Shown: in pieces, positions 8,783-16,899 of the stretch | How the letters are laid out: each line of letters begins with the position of its first letter | Position numbering within the stretch: position 1 is the stretch's first letter | Assembly (NCBI GenBank): GCA_023397505.1 | Contig: JAEWUC010000001.1 | Span: forward strand, 1 to 64,000 | Direction: 5' to 3' | DNA: 64,000 nucleotides | DNA from: Bacteroidota bacterium | Lineage (GTDB): Bacteria > Bacteroidota > Ignavibacteria > Ignavibacteriales > Melioribacteraceae | The notes under the pieces: generated by a model | Database searches by the model: none | The model's input: the letters and a program-made list of their open reading frames with translations, nothing else | What the model was told of the DNA's origin: nothing | Made by a program: the position numbers and the translations under genes

Positions 8783-9757
8783 TTGAAAGTACTTGTAACT
8801 GGCGGGGCGGGCTATATCGGATCACACTTTGTAAAATTGTTAAAATCAAATGGGCATGAACCTGTTGTTGTTGATAATCTTTCGCGGGGGCATAAAGAAG
8901 CTGTTATTAAAAATGTAATTTTAGAAGAGACTGATCTACTTGACTTTCCTGATTTGGCTGATGTTTTTAAAAATCATATGCCGGATGCAGTTGTTCACTT
9001 TGCGGCTTATGCTTACGTTGGCGAATCTGTTGAACACCCTGAAATGTATTATAAAAACAATGTAATTGGCAGCATGAATCTTATTAACGCATGCGTTGAA
9101 TTCGGCGTTAATAAACTTGTGTTTTCGTCAACATGTTCTATTTACGGAAATCCTTTGAACGTACCAATCTCCGAAAATGAATCGGCAAAACCTATTAATC
9201 CATACGCAAATACAAAATTGATGATTGAAATGATATTGCGGGATTATGAAACTGCCCACGGATTGAAACATATTGCATTAAGATATTTTAATGCTGCGGG
9301 TGCTGATCCTTCCGGTGAACTCGGCGAAAGTCATGAGCCCGAAACACACTTAATTCCACTTGTACTTCAAACAGCACAAAAAAAGCGTAATAAAATTTTA
9401 GTCTTTGGAAACGATTACGAAACACCCGACGGCACCTGTATACGAGATTATATTCATGTTTTGGATTTAGCCGATGCACATTTAAAAGCTTTGAACTATT
9501 TAAATGACGGGAGAGATTCTACTTTTATTAATCTTGGCACGGGCAGCGGAAATTCTGTTTTAGAAATTATCGAAAAAGCAAAATCAATTACCGGGAAAAA
9601 TATACCGTTTGAAATTGTTGGAAGAAGGGCAGGCGATCCTGCGATTCTTGTAGCGGATAATAAAAAAGCGAACGAGTTTCTCGGCTGGTCGCCAAAATAT
9701 TCTATCGAAGAAATTTTACAAACCGCCTGGAATTGGCACACTAATCCAAAATACTAA
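8783..9757 (+). CDS. galE: UDP-glucose 4-epimerase
   Basis: 324 residues, an extended short-chain dehydrogenase. The NAD-binding loop GGAGYIGSH (residues 7-15) lies at the very start, SSTCSIYG and YANTK supply the catalytic Ser/Thr and Tyr-Lys, and RYFNAAGADPSG is the typical GalE substrate-side motif. It interconverts UDP-glucose and UDP-galactose in the cytoplasm. The start is TTG at 8783: the Rossmann strand begins immediately and no nearby in-frame ATG exists. One base separates it from rfbC, and ugd follows, forming a nucleotide-sugar operon that probably serves the glycan locus at 40-62 kb. Confidence 0.93.
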   Translation: MKVLVTGGAGYIGSHFVKLLKSNGHEPVVVDNLSRGHKEAVIKNVILEETDLLDFPDLADVFKNHMPDAVVHFAAYAYVGESVEHPEMYYKNNVIGSMNLINACVEFGVNKLVFSSTCSIYGNPLNVPISENESAKPINPYANTKLMIEMILRDYETAHGLKHIALRYFNAAGADPSGELGESHEPETHLIPLVLQTAQKKRNKILVFGNDYETPDGTCIRDYIHVLDLADAHLKALNYLNDGRDSTFINLGTGSGNSVLEIIEKAKSITGKNIPFEIVGRRAGDPAILVADNKKANEFLGWSPKYSIEEILQTAWNWHTNPKY

Positions 9758-9758
9758 T

Positions 9759-10307
9759 ATGATATTTGAAAAAACTTTTATAGACGGACTGCTTTTAATT
9801 ACACCCGATGTTTATAACGACGAACGCGGGTACTTTTACGAATCGTTTAATCAAAAAAAATATTCGGCTAACGGTTTCAACGAAAAGTTTGTGCAGGACA
9901 ACATCTCAAAGTCGAAATACGGAACGGTGAGAGGTTTACATTATCAAGTTGGCGAGTCGGCTCAGGGTAAACTTTGTTCTGTTCTCGTCGGTAAAGTATT
10001 GGATGTTGCGGTTGATATCCGTTTTGGCTCGCCAACATTCGGTAAATATTTTGCTGCAGAACTTAGCGACGAGAATAAAAACCAATTGTGGATACCGCCC
10101 GGTTTTGCACACGGGTTTTCGGTATTGTCCGATGAAGTGATTTTTAGTTACAAGTGCACAATGCTTTATAATAAGGAGGCAGAACGTTCTATTTTATATA
10201 ACGATGTTGATCTTGATATTGATTGGAAGGTTAAGAATCCTGTTGTATCGGATAAAGATAAAACTGCAGTTCTATTTAAAAACATAAACAAAGATTTCAA
10301 CTATTAG
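9759..10307 (+). CDS. rfbC: dTDP-4-dehydrorhamnose 3,5-epimerase
   Basis: 182 residues, the usual RmlC length. The catalytic histidine is in VRGLHYQ (near residue 53-59), and the family's WIPPGFAHGF and YKCTMLYN segments are intact. It epimerises dTDP-4-keto-6-deoxyglucose at C3 and C5 on the way to dTDP-L-rhamnose. Its partner dehydratase gene rfbB is 31 kb away at 40571; rfbA and rfbD are not in this window. It directly follows galE with one intervening base. Confidence 0.93.
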   Translation: MIFEKTFIDGLLLITPDVYNDERGYFYESFNQKKYSANGFNEKFVQDNISKSKYGTVRGLHYQVGESAQGKLCSVLVGKVLDVAVDIRFGSPTFGKYFAAELSDENKNQLWIPPGFAHGFSVLSDEVIFSYKCTMLYNKEAERSILYNDVDLDIDWKVKNPVVSDKDKTAVLFKNINKDFNY

Positions 10308-10324
10308 AAAACCAAGGAGTGTAA

Positions 10325-11653
10325 ATGAATCTCGCAGTTATTGGCACCGGGTATGTTGGACTTGTAAGCGGAACTTGTTTTGCCGAAATGGGTAATCATG
10401 TTATTTGTGTTGATAATGACCAGAGTAAATTGAAAAAATTGCGTGAAGGAATTGTCCCGATTTACGAACCGGGTCTGGAAATTCTTTTTCACAGGAATAT
10501 TCAAAAGGAACGCCTCGAATTTACAGATGATTTGAAGAAAGCAGTGCTGGAATGCGAAATTGTATTTTTATGTCTCCCGACACCGCAGGGCGAGGACGGC
10601 TCTGCAGATCTTAAATATGTTTTTTCTGTTTCCGATGATATTGCAAAAATCTTTAAAGAATCTAAAACAGATGATTTGAAGATAATCGTTAATAAAAGTA
10701 CGGTTCCGGTTGGAACATCGAGAGAGGTTACTAAAATATTTGAAAAGCACGGCGTAAAAAATTTTGAGGTTGTTTCCAACCCGGAATTTCTACGCGAAGG
10801 ATTTGCAGTAGACGATTTTATGAAACCTGATAGAATAGTTTACGGCGCCAAAACAAAACCTGTTTTTGATAAAATGCGTACGTTGTACGAACCGTTTGTA
10901 CGGCAGGGAAATCCCATATTTGAAATGGACCCCGAAAGTTCCGAAGTAACCAAATATGCAGCTAACTCGTATCTCGCCATGCGTATAACATATATGAACG
11001 AGCTTGCAAATTTTTGCGAGTCAGCAGGCGCTAATGTTGAAATGGTTCGTAAAGGAATGGGTGCCGATACAAGGATTGGAAAAAGATTTTTATTCCCAGG
11101 CATCGGCTACGGCGGTTCTTGTTTTCCAAAAGATGTGAATGCGCTTATTAAAACCTCGGATGATTTTAATTCACCTATGAAGATTTTGAAAGTTGTTGAC
11201 GAAGCTAACAAAAATCAAAAATTAGTAATCGTTAAAAAAATACTTAAACATTTTGGAAATGATATTAAAGGAAAACGTTTTGCCGTTTGGGGTTTGGCGT
11301 TTAAACCGAACACAGACGATATGCGCGAAGCGCCTTCAATTGTGATTATTAAGGAATTAGTGAAACTCGGTGCCGAAGTTAATGGTTATGATCCTGCCGC
11401 TATGGAAACATCCAAATTTTATCTTAAAGATATTTTGACTTATGTAAACGATCAATATGATGCTCTTGACAACGCCGATGCATTGTTGATTTTAACTGAG
11501 TGGAATGAATTCAGAAATCCCGATTTCGATGAAATTAAAACACGTCTTAAATCCAAATTAATTTTTGACGGAAGAAATATATACGATCCGGGTAAAATGG
11601 ATGAAATGGGATTCTCATACAGCAGCATAGGTAGAAAAGCTGTAAGAATGTGA
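10325..11653 (+). CDS. ugd: UDP-glucose 6-dehydrogenase
   Basis: 442 residues with the N-terminal NAD-binding GTGYVGLVSG (7-16), the substrate-binding NPEFLREG region near residue 158 and the catalytic cysteine in GIGYGGSCFPKDVNAL (about residue 265). It oxidises UDP-glucose twice to UDP-glucuronate. AAGGAG at 10314-10319 precedes the ATG. It ends the galE-rfbC-ugd run, followed by two hairpins before the convergent POT transporter. Confidence 0.94.
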   Translation: MNLAVIGTGYVGLVSGTCFAEMGNHVICVDNDQSKLKKLREGIVPIYEPGLEILFHRNIQKERLEFTDDLKKAVLECEIVFLCLPTPQGEDGSADLKYVFSVSDDIAKIFKESKTDDLKIIVNKSTVPVGTSREVTKIFEKHGVKNFEVVSNPEFLREGFAVDDFMKPDRIVYGAKTKPVFDKMRTLYEPFVRQGNPIFEMDPESSEVTKYAANSYLAMRITYMNELANFCESAGANVEMVRKGMGADTRIGKRFLFPGIGYGGSCFPKDVNALIKTSDDFNSPMKILKVVDEANKNQKLVIVKKILKHFGNDIKGKRFAVWGLAFKPNTDDMREAPSIVIIKELVKLGAEVNGYDPAAMETSKFYLKDILTYVNDQYDALDNADALLILTEWNEFRNPDFDEIKTRLKSKLIFDGRNIYDPGKMDEMGFSYSSIGRKAVRM

Positions 11654-11674
11654 TTCGTTTTAATCTTATCCGCT

Positions 11675-11699
11675 TCGCCTTAGGGATTCATCAAGGCGA
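11675..11699. terminator. Small hairpin after ugd
   Basis: TCGCCTT (11675-11681) pairs perfectly with AAGGCGA (11693-11699) across an 11-base loop, 22 bases after the ugd stop codon. No clear T-run follows, so the termination role is tentative. Confidence 0.4.
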
Positions 11700-11718
11700 G
11701 CTAATGATTCGAATCTTA

Positions 11719-11762
11719 TTCTTGCTCTTGTTCTCTTTTTAAAGGATGAACAAGAGCAAGAA
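11719..11762. terminator. Perfect 15-bp inverted repeat, probable bidirectional terminator
   Basis: TTCTTGCTCTTGTTC at 11719-11733 and its exact complement at 11748-11762 flank a 14-base loop containing CTCTTTTTAAA. It lies between the convergent ugd and POT-transporter genes, where a bidirectional terminator is expected. The arm sequence reappears imperfectly at 7.45 kb and 63.1 kb, so it may also be a dispersed palindromic repeat. Confidence 0.6.
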
Positions 11763-11818
11763 ATCATCTCTCTGAAGAGAGTTCTTGTCAGTGGTTTTCT
11801 GGTTGGATGAGGTTAAAA

Positions 11819-13171
11819 TTAAGCAACAACTTTTTTAGCATCAATCCTTTCAGTAACAACTTTAAAGATAAATAACGCCACTGCAGCAACAAGTCCGATA
11901 GCAAGGAAGTAATACCAAATTACATGTGCGTCCGCATAATAAGCGGCTTTTTCAATTTCTGTAATTCCCGCTGGTAAAGTTTTGGGATCTGGGCAATACG
12001 AATCCAACAAAAATCCCGACATTATAAATCCAACCAAAGCCGATAAGAAAGAATGTAAATGACTGAAGCCGAGATAAACTCCTTCTTCGCCTTTGGGAGC
12101 TTGATAAGAAAAATATTCTAAAAATCTCGGCGATATAAAACATTCAGCCAAACCTTGAATTGCAATCCCGATAATCATCATAACTGTTAACGGATGAAGC
12201 GTAAACAAACCGAATATGGAAACCGAATCGCCGGTCAAATTAAATAATGACTGACTGCTTGCCATAGCCAGTGCTGAAAAAGGCATAAGCAGCATTCCGA
12301 CAAACATTGAAGTAACAGCTTTTTTCTTCTTCATCATATTTGTTACAATAACAACACACAAAACAACCATAGCCGGGTTAACATTCGCAAGCCATTCGGG
12401 ACGTGCACTTTCGCCCAAAAGTCGGATTACATATTTTGGCATCGTTGCGTACATCTGCTGTTGAATTATCCAAAATCCGGTAACAATAAGTATTAGAATT
12501 ATTAAACGCGGTTGCATGAAAATTCTTTTTAGAGAAATAAAAACATCGCTGATTTTTTTTGTCTGATGCGATTGATCAAGCGGTTTGAAAAAGAAAATTG
12601 CAAATAGCATTGCAAGCAGCGACATGCCCGCCGAAAAGAAATTAACATATTCGAGACCCATACCCTGGCGTATAAAAGGCACAAAAGTTTTACCGCTGAA
12701 TGCGCCGATGTTAACAACCCAATAAAACAAAGCAAAGCCGCGTGCGCGGTTGTCTTCGGTTGTTGTTTTTGCAACTGTGCCGGTAATTAACGGTTTTATA
12801 AATGAGCCGCCGACAAGAGCAATAAATAAAAATAGTAACACTAATACTTTATCATGAAACATTCCGAGCAAAGAATAACCGATTGTTAACAAAGCGAAAG
12901 CAAGTATTAACCCGTTTTTAAAACCAATTTTATCCGAGACGGCGCCGACAAACGGCGGAAGAAAATATAAAAGCGCGTAAAACACCCCGGCAACTACGCC
13001 TGTTTCTTTATCTGTGAATCCTACAATATCTGTTAAGTAAAGAGTGAGAACGATAAAAAATCCGTAATAAGCTGCGCGTTCGCACAACTCCATAAAATTA
13101 GCAAGCCAAAATTCTTTTGGAAATTTCCAGCCGATCGGCGCTTCTGTTTTTTGTTCTGCAGTTTGCGTCAT
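11819..13171 (-). CDS. POT-family (PTR2) proton-dependent oligopeptide transporter
   Basis: 450 residues, about 12 or more membrane segments. ELCERAAYYGF at residues 28-38 matches the ExxERxxYY proton-coupling signature of POT peptide transporters, and FALFYWVVNIGAF fits the second family motif. Such carriers import di- and tripeptides with protons through the inner membrane. It stands alone, divergent from the IMPDH/GMP reductase gene and convergent with ugd. Substrates other than peptides cannot be excluded. Confidence 0.85.
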   Translation of the reverse strand: MTQTAEQKTEAPIGWKFPKEFWLANFMELCERAAYYGFFIVLTLYLTDIVGFTDKETGVVAGVFYALLYFLPPFVGAVSDKIGFKNGLILAFALLTIGYSLLGMFHDKVLVLLFLFIALVGGSFIKPLITGTVAKTTTEDNRARGFALFYWVVNIGAFSGKTFVPFIRQGMGLEYVNFFSAGMSLLAMLFAIFFFKPLDQSHQTKKISDVFISLKRIFMQPRLIILILIVTGFWIIQQQMYATMPKYVIRLLGESARPEWLANVNPAMVVLCVVIVTNMMKKKKAVTSMFVGMLLMPFSALAMASSQSLFNLTGDSVSIFGLFTLHPLTVMMIIGIAIQGLAECFISPRFLEYFSYQAPKGEEGVYLGFSHLHSFLSALVGFIMSGFLLDSYCPDPKTLPAGITEIEKAAYYADAHVIWYYFLAIGLVAAVALFIFKVVTERIDAKKVVA

Positions 13172-13319
13172 ATCTGTTCCTTGTTGGTTAAAAGGTGGCG
13201 CAAATTAGAAAAAATCGGTCATTTATAAAAAGTTATTAATAAAAAAGTGAAGGAGATTTCAATCAAAAAAATCAATAGATTCCAACCCGGTTTTAATTCA
13301 ATTTAACTGAGGATATAAA

Positions 13320-14336
13320 ATGAAAGTTTATTCCAAGCACGAACTAAATAATTATTCTTTGTCTTTAACTTATGATGATATAAGCTTGATACCGACTCAA
13401 ATCTCGCAAGTGAAAACACGAAGCGAAGTGAATACAAAATCTTCTTTTCTGGGAATGGAATTGACTGTTCCTGTAATTGCAAGTCCGATGGATTCTGTAA
13501 CAGGAATTGAAATGGCGAAAGAGTTAACAAATCTCGGTGCCGTTGGAATATTAAATAGGTTTGATTCATCGATGAATGAATTGTTTGTAAACGGCAAACC
13601 GCTCGAAGGAATTAAAGCTGTCTCAGTTAGTCTTGCGGCAGAGGAAAAATTAATTGAACAAATAGCAGAACACAAGTTGATGGTTTGCATAGATACGGCA
13701 AACGCAAACAACGCACACGTATTAAACAAATGCGAAGAAATAAAAAAGAAATACAACTTAAAAGTTATAATAGGCAATATTGCAGGCGGATCAACATTAA
13801 AACAAATAGTTGATGCGGGTGCGGATGCGGTTCGTATAGGTATCGGCGGAGGAAGCATGTGCACAACTTCCGTTCAAACCGGAATAGGCATCGGGCAAGT
13901 TTCATCTTTGATAGATGTGTACTTTACTCGTGAAGAACAGAAATTAAACATAGCATTGATTGCCGACGGCGGAATTAAAAGTCCCGGTGATGTTGCAAAA
14001 GCATTGGCTTGCGGCGCCGATATTGTTATGCTCGGCAGAATGCTTGCCGGAACAAAAGAAACTCCGGGTGAAGTTATTAAATACAACGACCAGCTTTATA
14101 AAAAATACCGGGGCTCGGCATCGTTCGGCGTTAAAATGAAAAATGAATTCATCGAAGGTGAAGAAACACTTGTTCCGTTTAAAGGCGCGGTTAAGAATGT
14201 TGTTAACGGAATTTCCGACGGACTGCGCAGCTCGATGAGCTATTTGAATTGCGAAACGCTTGATGATTTGAAAAAGTTTGATTCGTTTGCAGTATTAAGT
14301 ACAAGCAGTTATTTAGAAAGACTTCCGAGAAAATAA
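13320..14336 (+). CDS. IMP dehydrogenase/GMP reductase family protein without CBS domains
   Basis: 338 residues forming a single (beta/alpha)8 barrel. YDDISLIPTQ at the N-terminus and the catalytic loop GIGGGSMCTTS (about residues 175-185, Cys near 181) identify the family. ADGGIKSPGDVAKALACGAD is the phosphate-binding region. The two CBS domains of ordinary IMP dehydrogenase are missing, and the flap segment reads YRGSASFG, which matches neither the usual IMPDH nor the usual GMP reductase form exactly. Its length favours GMP reductase (GMP to IMP), but the reaction cannot be fixed from sequence alone. GAGGATATAAA precedes the ATG. Confidence 0.8.
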   Translation: MKVYSKHELNNYSLSLTYDDISLIPTQISQVKTRSEVNTKSSFLGMELTVPVIASPMDSVTGIEMAKELTNLGAVGILNRFDSSMNELFVNGKPLEGIKAVSVSLAAEEKLIEQIAEHKLMVCIDTANANNAHVLNKCEEIKKKYNLKVIIGNIAGGSTLKQIVDAGADAVRIGIGGGSMCTTSVQTGIGIGQVSSLIDVYFTREEQKLNIALIADGGIKSPGDVAKALACGADIVMLGRMLAGTKETPGEVIKYNDQLYKKYRGSASFGVKMKNEFIEGEETLVPFKGAVKNVVNGISDGLRSSMSYLNCETLDDLKKFDSFAVLSTSSYLERLPRK

Positions 14337-14376
14337 AATTTATCGATTCTTTTAAGGATAATTTATTGGGTAAAAA

Positions 14377-15129
14377 ATGATTAGAATAAACCAAATCTCA
14401 AAAAGCTATTCTATGAGAGAAGTATTGAATAGCATATCAATAACCATCCATTCAAATTCCAATTATTGTTTACTCGGTAAAAACGGTGCGGGCAAAACTA
14501 CGCTTATTAATATTATGTCAGATTTGCTTAAACCGGATTCGGGAGAAATTCTTTTTGATGATAATAAATATTCAACACATGAAATAGAAATTAAACGAAA
14601 TACCGGACTTTTATCGGAAGCTAATTACTTAATGGAAGAACTATCGGGTTACGAGTATTTAACCTTTGTTGGAAAACTTTATCAAATACCAAAAGAGGTT
14701 TTGCATAAAAGAATAGAAAGTTTAATCAATTACTTCTTTGATGATTCTAATGAAATCAAAAGAAGTATTTCAGCTTATTCCACCGGGATGAAAAAGAAAT
14801 TAAAGTTTTGTTCGGCAGTTATGCACAAACCGAATATTCTTCTTTTGGATGAACCTTTTGCCGGTTTAGATCCTGTTGCAGCAAATTTGATGGTGGATTT
14901 TTTAAATAAGTATAGAAATGAAAACAGAATCATGTTTCTTTCTTCGCATGATTTAAATTATATTGAGAAAGTTGCTACACACATCGGGGTTTTAGAAGGT
15001 GGAAAAATAGTTTTTGACGGTACGCTAATTTCGTTCCTTGAGAATGGTACTAAAAATATTGATGCGAGTTTATTGGAAAAACTAAATGTGATGCCGTCAA
15101 AAATTACGGAAGTTGAATGGGCATTTTAA
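14377..15129 (+). CDS. ABC transporter ATP-binding protein
   Basis: 250 residues with Walker A GKNGAGKTTL (about 34-43), a degenerate signature YSTGMKKKLKF in place of LSGGQ, Walker B ILLLDEPFAGLD and the H-loop SSHD. The layout is that of exporter-type ATPases of the CcmA/NatA kind. Its end overlaps the following membrane-protein gene by 13 bases, so the two form one transporter. The substrate is unknown. Confidence 0.88.
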   Translation: MIRINQISKSYSMREVLNSISITIHSNSNYCLLGKNGAGKTTLINIMSDLLKPDSGEILFDDNKYSTHEIEIKRNTGLLSEANYLMEELSGYEYLTFVGKLYQIPKEVLHKRIESLINYFFDDSNEIKRSISAYSTGMKKKLKFCSAVMHKPNILLLDEPFAGLDPVAANLMVDFLNKYRNENRIMFLSSHDLNYIEKVATHIGVLEGGKIVFDGTLISFLENGTKNIDASLLEKLNVMPSKITEVEWAF

Positions 15130-16451
15130 TTTATTTAACAGCTTTACGGGTAAAAAGAATTTTTGATTTCAAATCCTATCCCTTAAAAACAATTGGTACA
15201 CTGTTATTTATAATTATTACAATCTTTTACGGATATTTATTTGCCTATCTTTTCAATTCACGAGAGTATCGAAAAGTTTTACCACAAAGTGAATTTATTC
15301 GATACCTAATATCCATGCTTGTTGTAATTACATTTTTACGGGGTTTTATCCCATCTTATGTGCCGATAAAAAATATGATTCCCCAAAATTATCCTATAAG
15401 TAAAGCAAGGAGGTTTTTATATAATTTATTTAGTGAGTTCATTTACCCGTTTTATTTAGGGATAATTCTTTTTGCTTTATCATTCTCTTTTAATGTCGGT
15501 GTTGGGGGAATAAAAATAGCATTAATTGCATTGTCGTGGATTATTATTTCACATTTGTTCAAGAGGTTAATACAATTTTCAATCGAGTTTAATTTTGAGA
15601 AAAAAGATAATCTATTCATTGTATTAATTTTGTCCGTACTAATTGTTTCCTATTTTATTCTATTTGATAAAATTGAGATATATACAAACTATGCTATTAC
15701 TCTATCAACGATAGTTGCTCTTCTATCATTCAATTATTTATTTCAAAAAAAATACAAAGAATCAAAACAACTCGTTAACAAAGTTCCAAAGAAAAAATAT
15801 TTCAACATGTTCATTATAAAATTACTGTTTAATAATAATTCGTTGCGTACAATGATCTTTGTTTCAGTAATTATGAAGTCACTTTTTACTTTAATGAATA
15901 TGGAAAATTTGAGGAATCCAAATGAAATGTCTTGGTTCTGGGAGGTTTTTCTAAATTTTATTTTATCTCCCTTAATTCTTTTTACATATGTTTTTAATAA
16001 TTATTTCGGTTTTGCAAAATCTACATGGTTAACAATAAATAAATCCGGGGCAGAAGTTACTTCATATCTTTTTCTTTTATTAAAAATGTTATCGCTTCCT
16101 TTAATAATAGATGCGGCAGTTGCTATTACATTCTATATTTATTTCAACATGTTTAATTACGCTAATATCATGATTTACATAAACAGCACCATTGTTTTGT
16201 TTTTTATTGGATTTATAAATTCGTTCTACCTTTCTAGAAAAGTACAAAGTTTGTTTTCGTTTAGAGCGAATGTATCGTTTATGGCAAATGTTGTATCAAT
16301 GATTTCTGTTGCGGGAATAATTTTATTAGCCAATATCTCAATAATAATAAGTGTTTCGGTCTCGATATTAGTATCATTGGGCATTTATTATTATGCTGAG
16401 AGGAAAATGCCATTGAATCGACATGAAATATTTACAACTCTTTTCAGGTAG
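15117..16451 (+). CDS. ABC transporter membrane protein (partner of the preceding ATPase)
   Basis: 444 residues with about 10-12 hydrophobic segments and short basic loops such as QKKYKESKQ near 220. There is no recognisable enzymatic domain. The 13-base overlap with the ATPase gene and the length match the permease of two-gene exporters, some of which handle lipids, antibiotics or membrane stress. The region is noticeably AT-rich. Identification rests mainly on context. Confidence 0.65.
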   Translation: MGILIYLTALRVKRIFDFKSYPLKTIGTLLFIIITIFYGYLFAYLFNSREYRKVLPQSEFIRYLISMLVVITFLRGFIPSYVPIKNMIPQNYPISKARRFLYNLFSEFIYPFYLGIILFALSFSFNVGVGGIKIALIALSWIIISHLFKRLIQFSIEFNFEKKDNLFIVLILSVLIVSYFILFDKIEIYTNYAITLSTIVALLSFNYLFQKKYKESKQLVNKVPKKKYFNMFIIKLLFNNNSLRTMIFVSVIMKSLFTLMNMENLRNPNEMSWFWEVFLNFILSPLILFTYVFNNYFGFAKSTWLTINKSGAEVTSYLFLLLKMLSLPLIIDAAVAITFYIYFNMFNYANIMIYINSTIVLFFIGFINSFYLSRKVQSLFSFRANVSFMANVVSMISVAGIILLANISIIISVSVSILVSLGIYYYAERKMPLNRHEIFTTLFR

Positions 16452-16498
16452 GAAGTATTCTACTTGTCGTAATTATTGTAATGTCCAAATTCATAAAA

Positions 16499-16858
16499 TT
16501 ATTCTCTTTGAACCCTATCAATTGTAAAAGCCGGAATACAAATAGAAACATATTCGCACGGCTCATTAAATGGGTTTGAATATCTTACTCTGGTTCCTTT
16601 TGGAATACAAATAGATTGATTCTTTTCTAAAATAATTTCATCGCCGTCGACTTCAATTTTTTTCCTTCCCGAAAACACAAATGTTATTTCGTCAAACTCA
16701 GGTGTTTGAAACGGTTCACTCCAGTCGGCTGGTGCAATCATGTGCGCAAAACTGTAATCGCCTGTATTAATGCTTGCCTTGCCAAAATGTTCTTCGATTA
16801 ATTTTCCATCGCCTGTGGGAACGATAAACGGCTTTGTCTGCAAAAAATATTTTTTCAT
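16499..16858 (-). CDS. Small cupin-domain protein
   Basis: 119 residues, a single conserved beta-barrel. FDEITFVFSGRKKIEVDGDE with GKASIN upstream corresponds to cupin motif 1, and IPKGTRVRYSNP to motif 2. The typical metal-binding histidines are mostly absent, resembling EutQ-like or sugar-binding cupins. It lies 41 bases downstream of the Cu ATPase gene on the same strand, with GGAGG just before its ATG, so it may be co-transcribed through the intervening hairpin. No substrate can be assigned. Confidence 0.7.
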   Translation of the reverse strand: MKKYFLQTKPFIVPTGDGKLIEEHFGKASINTGDYSFAHMIAPADWSEPFQTPEFDEITFVFSGRKKIEVDGDEIILEKNQSICIPKGTRVRYSNPFNEPCEYVSICIPAFTIDRVQRE

Positions 16859-16868
16859 TATTTCCTCC

Positions 16869-16897
16869 GTAGGGATCGTAAAATTTGCGATCCCTAC
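16869..16897. repeat. Perfect 10-bp inverted repeat between copA and the cupin gene
   Basis: GTAGGGATCG at 16869-16878 and CGATCCCTAC at 16888-16897 flank a 9-base AT loop. It lies 2 bases past the ATPase stop codon and just before the cupin ribosome-binding site. It could attenuate read-through or be a copy of an intergenic palindrome; no T-run follows on the - strand. Confidence 0.55.
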
Positions 16898-16899
16898 TT

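Noticed and set aside
8640..8849. Leftward 69-codon frame upstream of and into galE
   Set aside because: Overlaps the galE start antisense, has no recognisable start signal or similarity, and the region reads as promoter DNA.
13397..13864. 155-codon antisense reading frame inside the IMPDH/GMPR gene
   Set aside because: It lies fully antisense to a well-supported enzyme gene and its translation resembles no protein; it is a by-product of codon bias.
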